Shown here one piece after another: positions 1 to 4,936 of a stretch of DNA of 7,519 nt. Position numbers and translations under genes: made by a program. This stretch comes from Clostridium sp. UBA4108 (GTDB lineage Bacteria; Bacillota; Clostridia; Clostridiales; Clostridiaceae), in NCBI GenBank assembly GCA_002381695.1, contig DFXM01000054.1, positions 1-7,519 on the forward strand. The letters are read 5' to 3'. The notes under the pieces were generated by a model. That model was not told the origin of the DNA, ran no database searches, and worked only from the letters and a program-made list of their open reading frames with translations. The first letter of the stretch is position 1, and each line of letters begins with the position of its first letter.

Positions 1-7
1 ATTTTAA

Positions 8-124
8 TTTGGTGATAATGCGTCTAAGGGATACACTCGTACCCATACCGAACACGTAAGTTAAGTCTTAGACGGCTGAGAGTACTGCAGGGGAAGCTCT
101 GTGGAAGGGTAAGTGGTTGCCAAG
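8..124 (+). rRNA. rrf: 5S ribosomal RNA
   Basis: 5S rRNA of the large ribosomal subunit, last rRNA of an rrn operon whose 16S and 23S genes lie left of the window. The conserved core CCCATACCGAACACG (49-63) with the following GTTAAG is typical of Gram-positive 5S. The terminal helix can be drawn between TTGG (9-12) and CCAA (120-123), giving about 117 nt, the usual length in clostridia and bacilli. Bases 1-7 would be 23S-5S spacer. Two tRNAs follow after only 7 and 5 bases, so they are co-transcribed. The exact ends are inferred from base pairing. Confidence 0.95.
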
Positions 125-131
125 TCAATAT

Positions 132-208
132 GGATCTTTAGCTCAGTTGGTTAGAGCAACCGGCTCATAACCGGTAGGTCCGGGGTTCGAGTCCCTGAAG
201 GTCCACCA
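132..208 (+). tRNA. tRNA with anticodon CAU (elongator Met, or Ile2)
   Basis: A complete 77-nt cloverleaf. The acceptor stem is 132-138 with 198-204 (one G-U pair), the D stem 141-144/154-157, the anticodon stem 159-163/171-175, the anticodon CAT at 166-168, the T arm 181-197, and an encoded CCA at 206-208. It is not the initiator: position 1-72 is a normal G-C pair, and the anticodon stem is ACCGG/CCGGT without the three G-C pairs of tRNA-fMet. CAU anticodons are also used by tRNA-Ile2 after lysidine modification by TilS, and sequence alone does not settle Met against Ile2. Elongator Met is my preferred call. It is processed from the rRNA transcript. Confidence 0.93.
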
Positions 209-213
209 TATTT

Positions 214-289
214 GGGGGTATAGCTCAGTTGGGAGAGCACCTGCCTTGCACGCAGGGGGTCAAGAGTTCGAATCTCTTTATCTCCACCA
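214..289 (+). tRNA. tRNA-Ala (UGC)
   Basis: A complete 76-nt cloverleaf. The acceptor stem GGGGGTA (214-220) pairs with TATCTCC (279-285) using two G-U pairs. The D stem is 223-226/235-238, the anticodon stem CCTGC/GCAGG (240-244/252-256), the anticodon TGC at 247-249, the T arm AAGAG/CTCTT around TTCGAAT, and CCA is encoded at 287-289. The acceptor G-U sits at pair 3-70, the classic identity element for alanyl-tRNA synthetase. It is the last RNA of the rrn transcript, and the terminator begins immediately after the CCA. Confidence 0.97.
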
Positions 290-321
290 AAAGACTGTAA
301 CATTTGTTACAGTCTTTTTTT
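290..321 (+). terminator. Intrinsic terminator of the rRNA/tRNA operon
   Basis: GACTGTAAC (293-301) pairs perfectly with GTTACAGTC (306-314) across an ATTT loop. The stem is flanked by an A-run on the left and seven T's (315-321) on the right. The 9-bp stem extends by A-T pairs. It lies directly downstream of the tRNA-Ala CCA, so it ends the rrn transcript. Confidence 0.95.
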
Positions 322-568
322 ATACCTCTCGCATAATTACCATAATGGAGTTTTATCATCCACATTAGCTGAAGTTAGAGTAAAATCAGTTAAATATCTG
401 TGAAATGTCACCAAAAGATGTAACTTAAATCTAAAGTATATTTTTCATTATTATTGGAAGTGGGTATGCTTTCGTAATTATAAGGAATATACTTTGCTAG
501 GGTTTTCTATTTTTAGATACTGCTAGATTATTTAGTTATCACAACAGGTCAAATTAATGGAATCATAT
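322..568. other. Intergenic stretch without a recognisable gene
   Basis: AT-rich DNA between the rrn terminator and the terminator of the convergent permease operon. Neither strand shows an open frame of useful length with a ribosome binding site, and I see no RNA-gene fold. The only structure noticed is an inverted repeat at 433-442/486-495, listed separately. Confidence 0.7.
433..495. repeat. Inverted repeat AAAGTATATT / AATATACTTT
   Basis: Two perfectly complementary 10-base arms (433-442 and 486-495) separated by 43 bases. The pairing extends inward by TTT against AGG (two G-U and one A-T). It could be a weak stem-loop, the ends of a degraded small element, or chance in AT-rich DNA. No target-site duplication is evident. 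Confidence 0.35.
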
Positions 569-613
569 AAAAAATAATGCCAATATCTATTATGGATATT
601 GACATTATTTTTT
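569..613 (-). terminator. Terminator of the peptidase-permease operon
   Basis: A long hairpin 31 bases past the permease stop codon. CAATATC (581-587) pairs with GATATTG (595-601) around a 7-base loop. After one C-A mismatch the stem continues with 11 pairs (569-579 with 603-613), mostly A-T. Read on the minus strand the stem ends in ATTATTTTTT. The structure is nearly symmetric and could also stop readthrough coming from the rrn side. Confidence 0.85.
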
Positions 614-644
614 AATAAGAAGATTCTATATTTATAATCTTTTA

Positions 645-2024
645 TTACATATCACTTAACATTGGTAATTTCTTTTTTGATGTCTTAGTTAATATAATTC
701 CATACACTACTCCGAGAGAAAGCCAAGTGAAGCCTACAGTTAATGCAAAGGTTGATAGGTTTATCCATAAATAGAAACACACAACAAAACCTAAAGCCGG
801 AATTAGTAAATTAGAAATAAACTTTTTTTCCTTCTTTTTAATGAAATAATATACAATTACAGAAAGATTTACACACATGAAACCAACAAGACCACCAAAA
901 TTTAATAATTCTGTTACTAAAGATATATTAAGAGTAAGAGCACCTATAACTCCTATAGCACACATTATGAAAATGTTATAAGTCGGAGTTTTATATTTTG
1001 GATGTAAGTGAGTAAAGAATTTTTTTGGTAATACCTCATCTCTTCCCATACCAAATAGTAAACGTGCAGCGCTAGATTGTCCTGTAAGGCCTGCTGTCAA
1101 GGTAGAAATAACAACTGCAAAGGTGTAAAGACCTGCTAATAATGATCCACCTGCAAGCTTAGCCACTTCAAATAAAGCAGTATCTGAAGATGCAAAAGCT
1201 GAATAATCAGGCCAAACTAGTTGTACAACATAAGCTTGAATTATAAATATTAATCCACCTACAATACAGGAAATAAGAGCAGCTTTACCAATATCTTTTT
1301 CTGGTCTTACTGCTTCTTCTGCCATAGTAGTTATGGAGTCAAAACCAAGGAATGAGAAACAAGCAATGGCACCACCTGCTATAAGTGTGGAAATGGAAAA
1401 AGTACTTTTGTTGAAAAACGGTTTAATTGATAATAAGGTTCCTTCACCAACGCCACCTAAGAGTGATTTCCCACAGATAAATACAAATATTAACACAATG
1501 GCACCCATTAATCCAACTAGGTAAAGGTTTGCTTTAGCTGCAAGCTCTACGCCAAAATAATTTACGAAAGTAGTGACTGTAGCTATAATAATTACCCATA
1601 CCCAATAAGGAATAGCAGGTATTGCTACACTAGCATAGGCTGCTCCCACCATGAATACTATAAGTGGAACTAAAACATAGCTCATAAACATACACCAGCC
1701 AGCAAGAAATCCTAAATATGGACTAATAGCACGCTGAGTATATGTATAAGTTGATCCAGCAACTGGAAAAGCTGCTGCCATTCGACCATAGCTATAAGCT
1801 GTAAATAGCATTGCTATCATTGCACAGAGATATGCTAATGCTAGCATTCCACCTGTTAATTGTGCAGCGGTACCGTATATATATGCTGGTGCAATAGGAG
1901 TCATAAAAGCAATTCCGTATATAGTTAAATCTTTTAACGTTAAAACTCTTTTTAACTCATCTTTATAACCTAAGTTTTCACCTTTTGGGACTGTATTTTT
2001 TATGCTTTCAAATTCTGTACTCAA
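645..2024 (-). CDS. APC-superfamily amino acid/polyamine permease
   Basis: Inner-membrane secondary transporter of the amino acid-polyamine-organocation superfamily, 459 aa and about 12 membrane segments, the normal family size. The TM1 region carries GIAFMTPIAP (37-46), the broken-helix substrate site of the family. The TM6 region and following loop read FLGFDSITTMAEEAVRPEKDIGKA (225-248), the family's conserved F-G-F-D...E-E...P signature. RLLFGMGRDEVLPKKF (321-336) matches the loop after TM8 and is reminiscent of PuuP/PlaP putrescine importers. Subfamily and substrate are inferred and uncertain. The start is TTG: GGGGG lies 8 bases upstream, and the first in-frame Met (41) would delete half of TM1. 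It is the second gene of an operon, 28 bases after the M28 peptidase, so it probably imports the peptidase's substrate or a related compound under the same sigma-54 control. Confidence 0.9.
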   Translation of the reverse strand: MSTEFESIKNTVPKGENLGYKDELKRVLTLKDLTIYGIAFMTPIAPAYIYGTAAQLTGGMLALAYLCAMIAMLFTAYSYGRMAAAFPVAGSTYTYTQRAISPYLGFLAGWCMFMSYVLVPLIVFMVGAAYASVAIPAIPYWVWVIIIATVTTFVNYFGVELAAKANLYLVGLMGAIVLIFVFICGKSLLGGVGEGTLLSIKPFFNKSTFSISTLIAGGAIACFSFLGFDSITTMAEEAVRPEKDIGKAALISCIVGGLIFIIQAYVVQLVWPDYSAFASSDTALFEVAKLAGGSLLAGLYTFAVVISTLTAGLTGQSSAARLLFGMGRDEVLPKKFFTHLHPKYKTPTYNIFIMCAIGVIGALTLNISLVTELLNFGGLVGFMCVNLSVIVYYFIKKKEKKFISNLLIPALGFVVCFYLWINLSTFALTVGFTWLSLGVVYGIILTKTSKKKLPMLSDM

Positions 2025-2032
2025 TTAAATAT

Positions 2033-2045
2033 CCCCCTATCTCCT
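2033..2045 (-). promoter_or_regulatory. Ribosome binding site that fixes the permease TTG start
   Basis: On the minus strand this reads AGGAGATAGGGGG. The G-run ends 8 bases before TTG (2022-2024), and a second purine-rich AGGAG lies just upstream. No ATG or GTG lies in frame at a useful distance, so TTG is the supported start. A TTG start should lower permease output relative to the peptidase. Confidence 0.75.
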
Positions 2046-2052
2046 ATGAGCG

Positions 2053-3318
2053 TTACCATTTAATTACTTCAGCATTTGCAAGTCTACAAATTACTGTTGC
2101 CAATATATCTGCCAAAGCTTTTAATTTATTAGGATCGACTTTTTCTGGTGTATCCTCAGGGCTATGATAATGCTTATCACCAGGACCCCAAATCCATGTA
2201 GTAGGAACTCCAGCTTCTGTAAATCTTCCACTATCTGGTGTGCCTAATATACAGTAATCTTGTTCCAAGTAATATCCCATTTCATCTGCAACATCTACTA
2301 CATAATTACATAACTTTTCTGGGAAATGAATTTGTCGTCCAGGCCAATTTCCACCCTTCATTACCCAAAGTTCACTACCTGCTCCTACCATGTCCACTTC
2401 AATGCCCGCTTTAATTTTTTCCAATTCATCCTTGTGTTTTTGGATATATGCATCTGAACCAGCAGAGCCAAGTTGCTCTTCAGCACCTAGTGATATAAAT
2501 TCAACGGTACGATGAAGTTCTTTATCAGCTAAAATTCTTGATAATTCCATCATAATTGCAGTACCGGAACCATTATCATTTGCTCCTGGTGTTCCTGCAG
2601 AATCTCTATGTCCGTAAATAACAATCTTTTCTTCAGGGAATTTATTGCCCTTTTTTATACCGCGAATATTAACTGAATGTCCATCTTTATTTTCAGTTCT
2701 TACTACAAGATTTCCTGATACTGTTTTATTACTCATAAGTTTTAAAAGCTTATCACCTTCAATAGAATCTATAACTACAGCTGGAATTGACTGTGGATCA
2801 ATTGGAAGGAACCTTCTTTCAACTTCAAAGTATCCAGTTTCTAAAGTGGTAATAAATATCCAAGGATCAAAGTTAATGAGGATTGCTCCTATTGCACCAT
2901 TTTTTGATGCATTACATATTTCAGGCCAAAATTGATCTTTCATAGTTTCTTTATCTCTTTCAAAAACAACTATTTTGCCCTTAACATCTTTTCCTTTAAA
3001 GTCCTCTTCTAGTCCTTTGTTTACATAAACTAATTCTCCTTTTATTCCATCAGTAGAAGTTGCCTCTGAGAAGAACATAGCTCTTGAAGGAATTTCTATT
3101 TCATTGTTGATCTTTACAAAAGAATACTCTTCATTAAAAGTTTTAATAGGAAATTCTTCTTCTATTACCTGAACTTTTGAATTTTTAAAGCAATCTGATA
3201 CTAATTTTCCACCTACAAATTCTGCTTCTGAACCTGCAAATCTATTTCCGAGTTCAGCTAAACACTTGATATCATTAAACATCCTTCCTGCATTTGATTT
3301 TTGAATAAAATTATTCAT
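2053..3318 (-). CDS. M28-family zinc aminopeptidase-like hydrolase with PA domain
   Basis: Predicted metallopeptidase of family M28, 421 aa. A protease-associated (PA) domain spans about residues 90-205 (KGKDVKGKIVVFERD at 108-122, GAIGAILIN at 141-149, IPAVVIDS at 178-185). The catalytic domain follows and keeps the two-metal ligand set: H237 in GHRDS, bridging D248 in GANDNGSG, E280-E281 in GAEEQLGSAGS, D309 in EVDM, and H385 in HYHSPEDT. It should therefore be active. There is no signal peptide, lipobox or membrane segment, so it should act in the cytoplasm, unlike many secreted M28 enzymes with PA domains. ATG start, with AGGAGGGA (3324-3331) 5-7 bases upstream. It is the first gene of a sigma-54-driven operon with the permease. 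M28 includes aminopeptidases, carboxypeptidases and deacylase-like enzymes, so the exact bond cleaved is unknown. Confidence 0.9.
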   Translation of the reverse strand: MNNFIQKSNAGRMFNDIKCLAELGNRFAGSEAEFVGGKLVSDCFKNSKVQVIEEEFPIKTFNEEYSFVKINNEIEIPSRAMFFSEATSTDGIKGELVYVNKGLEEDFKGKDVKGKIVVFERDKETMKDQFWPEICNASKNGAIGAILINFDPWIFITTLETGYFEVERRFLPIDPQSIPAVVIDSIEGDKLLKLMSNKTVSGNLVVRTENKDGHSVNIRGIKKGNKFPEEKIVIYGHRDSAGTPGANDNGSGTAIMMELSRILADKELHRTVEFISLGAEEQLGSAGSDAYIQKHKDELEKIKAGIEVDMVGAGSELWVMKGGNWPGRQIHFPEKLCNYVVDVADEMGYYLEQDYCILGTPDSGRFTEAGVPTTWIWGPGDKHYHSPEDTPEKVDPNKLKALADILATVICRLANAEVIKW

Positions 3319-3353
3319 AATAGTCCCTCCTAAAATTATATTTATATTGTTGA

Positions 3354-3371
3354 ATGTGTTTTTCTACACAT
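3354..3371 (-). promoter_or_regulatory. Hairpin at the predicted 5' end of the peptidase mRNA
   Basis: On the minus strand ATGTGT-AGAAAA-ACACAT forms a perfect 6-bp stem with a 6-base loop. Counting 12 bases from the -12 element puts the transcript start at about 3371, the first base of the hairpin. A 5'-terminal stem-loop can protect mRNA from 5'-dependent decay; equally, it could be a DNA operator. The role is inferred. Confidence 0.4.
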
Positions 3372-3381
3372 GTTTATATAG

Positions 3382-3398
3382 AGCAAATATTATGCCAA
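3382..3398 (-). promoter_or_regulatory. Sigma-54 (RpoN) promoter of the peptidase-permease operon
   Basis: The minus strand reads TTGGCATAATATTTGCT, against the consensus TTGGCACNNNNNTTGCW. The invariant GG (-24, 3395-3396) and GC (-12, 3383-3384) are separated by exactly 10 bases, as sigma-54 requires. The predicted start is near 3371, giving a leader of about 52 bases before the peptidase ATG. The adjacent upstream operon encodes a sigma-54 activator with an intact GAFTGA motif. No sigma-A promoter with normal spacing overlaps it. Confidence 0.87.
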
Positions 3399-3401
3399 AT
3401 T

Positions 3402-3437
3402 AAAAAAGCAAGGGAACACGCATGTTTCCTCGCTTTT
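3402..3437 (-). terminator. Terminator of the histidine kinase/regulator operon
   Basis: AAAAGC (3404-3409) pairs with GCTTTT (3432-3437). After an A-C mismatch, AGGGAACA (3411-3418) pairs with TGTTTCCT (3423-3430, one G-T pair) around a CGCA loop. On the minus strand the stem runs into TTTTTT (3402-3407). It lies 120 bases past the regulator stop codon and ends only a few bases before the -24 box of the next operon, shielding that promoter from readthrough. Confidence 0.9.
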
Positions 3438-3468
3438 CTAATAATAAATTTATATAAGTTTTTTTAAG

Positions 3469-3486
3469 TGATACCTTAGGGTATCA
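3469..3486. promoter_or_regulatory. Palindromic upstream activator site (predicted enhancer)
   Basis: TGATACC-TTAG-GGTATCA is a perfect 7-4-7 inverted repeat at about -98 to -115 from the predicted sigma-54 start, the usual distance for binding of an NtrC-type activator. Neither side has a T-run in the direction needed for a terminator, which favours a protein-binding site. Assignment to the neighbouring Fis-type HTH regulator is inferred from position. Confidence 0.65.
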
Positions 3487-3554
3487 AAATATTGAGAATT
3501 TTCATATTTTTGCTAAATATCTCCTTTTATACATGACACTTTTTAGTTACATAG

Positions 3555-3572
3555 TGCTACATTTTCGTATCA
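3555..3572. promoter_or_regulatory. Possible second, degenerate activator site
   Basis: TGCTACATTTTCGTATCA has the 18-base frame of the palindrome at 3469-3486. The outer six bases are TGCTAC and GTATCA, one mismatch from perfect symmetry, but the inner CC/GG is lost. It overlaps the last codons of the response regulator, and its centre is 86 bases from the first site. NtrC-type activators often bind paired sites. This one may also be chance. Confidence 0.35.
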
Positions 3573-4936
3573 TTCTTTGATAGGTTTAATTGTTTAATTT
3601 TTAGTTGTAGGTTTTTTCTAGCAATATTTATTTCTTTTGCTGTAGCAGAAATGTTCCAGTTATTTCTCTTCAGTGCATTAGTTATATAGTTTCTTTCAAA
3701 TATTTTTTTAGATTCAAGAAAAGTTAAGTTATCTTTTTCTATATTATTTATTTCTACATTCCTCACTTCTTGTGGTAAATCAGCAGCATGAATTACTTTG
3801 CTAGAAGAAAACACCACTAATCTTTCTACTAAATTTCGCAGTTCTCGTACATTTCCTTGCCAATTATATTCCATAAGAACTTTTAATGCCTCGTTAGAAA
3901 AGGTCATAGATGGTTTACGCATTTCAGTGCAAAAATACTGGAGAAAGTGATTGAGAAGTATAGGAATATCTTCAAATCTATCTTTTAATGGTGGTATGTT
4001 AATAGGGACAACGTTTATTCTATAAAAAAGATCCTCTCTAAAGCTCCCTTTAGCTACTTCTTCAGGTAAATTTTTATTGGTAGCCGCTATTAAGCGAAAA
4101 TTAGCTTTTATAGTCTTAGTGCCTCCTACACGTTCAAATTCTTTTTCTTGGAGTACTCTAAGGAGTTTACTTTGAGTTTTTAGTGAAATTTCACTTATTT
4201 CATCAAGAAAAAGAGTACCTTCATTTGCCATTTCAAATCGTCCGATCTTCGTTGATATTGCACCTGTAAAGGCTCCTTTTTCATGCCCAAACAGCTCACT
4301 TTCTAAAATACTTTCTGACAATGCTGCACAATTTACCTTTACCAAGGTACCCTCGCTACAAAAGCTTCTTTGATGCAAAAGATTAGCAACAATTTCTTTT
4401 CCAGTGCCACTTTCTCCAGTGATTAGCACTGTAGTATTGGTGAGAGCAACGATATCAATGGTTTTCTTAATTTCTTTAATCTCTAAGCTATCACCTAATA
4501 ACTGTATCTTTTCTTCCATTACTGCAATTCTGTTCTTTAGTCTTCTGTTCTCAGTATTTAGATTATAAAAATTTATTGCTCTTTCAACATTTAAAAGGAA
4601 CTCTTCTATATTGATAGGTTTTACAAGATAAGTATAAGCACCAAAGGTCATAGCCTCAACTGCACCTGAAATCGATGCTTCACCTGTAAGCATAATTACC
4701 TGAATATCATCGTATTCATTTTTAATTTTATTTAATACATCAATACCACCAATACCTGGCATTACAATATCACATATGACTACAGCATAAGATTCACTTT
4801 TAAGCATACTAAAAGCATATTCTCCGCTAATAGAAGTATGAACATCATACCCTTTAGATTTTAAAATTCTAGAATGAATTTTTAAAAAGCTCTCATCATC
4901 ATCTATCATCAAAACTTTATTCAATTTATTACTCAT
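3557..4936 (-). CDS. NtrC-family sigma-54-dependent response regulator
   Basis: Cytoplasmic transcriptional activator, 459 aa, the usual length for NtrC/AtoC types. The receiver domain (about 5-120) has the acidic cluster D12-D14, phosphoacceptor D56, T84 and K106. The AAA+ sigma-54 interaction domain (about 150-375) has Walker A GESGTGKE (174-181), GAFTGA (221-226), Walker B LFLDEI (242-247), FREDLFYRINVVP (299-311) and GNVRELRN (361-368). A Fis-type HTH ends the protein (about 405-452). All catalytic motifs are intact, so phosphorylation by the neighbouring kinase should trigger ATP-driven opening of a sigma-54 promoter. I chose ATG at 4936: the alternative GTG at 4945 lies inside the Shine-Dalgarno sequence. 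The start overlaps the kinase stop by 8 bases, so the two are translationally coupled. The likely target is the sigma-54 promoter just downstream. Confidence 0.95.
   Translation of the reverse strand: MSNKLNKVLMIDDDESFLKIHSRILKSKGYDVHTSISGEYAFSMLKSESYAVVICDIVMPGIGGIDVLNKIKNEYDDIQVIMLTGEASISGAVEAMTFGAYTYLVKPINIEEFLLNVERAINFYNLNTENRRLKNRIAVMEEKIQLLGDSLEIKEIKKTIDIVALTNTTVLITGESGTGKEIVANLLHQRSFCSEGTLVKVNCAALSESILESELFGHEKGAFTGAISTKIGRFEMANEGTLFLDEISEISLKTQSKLLRVLQEKEFERVGGTKTIKANFRLIAATNKNLPEEVAKGSFREDLFYRINVVPINIPPLKDRFEDIPILLNHFLQYFCTEMRKPSMTFSNEALKVLMEYNWQGNVRELRNLVERLVVFSSSKVIHAADLPQEVRNVEINNIEKDNLTFLESKKIFERNYITNALKRNNWNISATAKEINIARKNLQLKIKQLNLSKNDTKM

Noticed and set aside
132..208. Initiator tRNA-fMet
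   Set aside because: It has a G1-C72 pair and lacks the three consecutive G-C pairs in the anticodon stem.
1333..1524. Open frame on the plus strand inside the permease gene
   Set aside because: Antisense shadow of a membrane protein gene, without a ribosome binding site or recognisable domain. The same applies to the plus-strand frames at 1985-2167, 2645-2935 and 4972-5226.
3319..3401. Riboswitch or T-box leader ahead of the peptidase
   Set aside because: The predicted leader is only about 52 bases, with a single 6-bp hairpin and no T-box or known aptamer core.
3469..3486. TGATACC hairpin as a terminator for the kinase operon
   Set aside because: It has a strong stem, but no T-run follows on the minus strand; a complete terminator with T-run lies further downstream at 3402-3437.
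3486..3510. AAAATAT-N11-ATATTTT inverted repeat as a further activator site
   Set aside because: The arms are pure A/T in very AT-rich DNA and do not match the TGATACC palindrome beside it, so chance is the better explanation.
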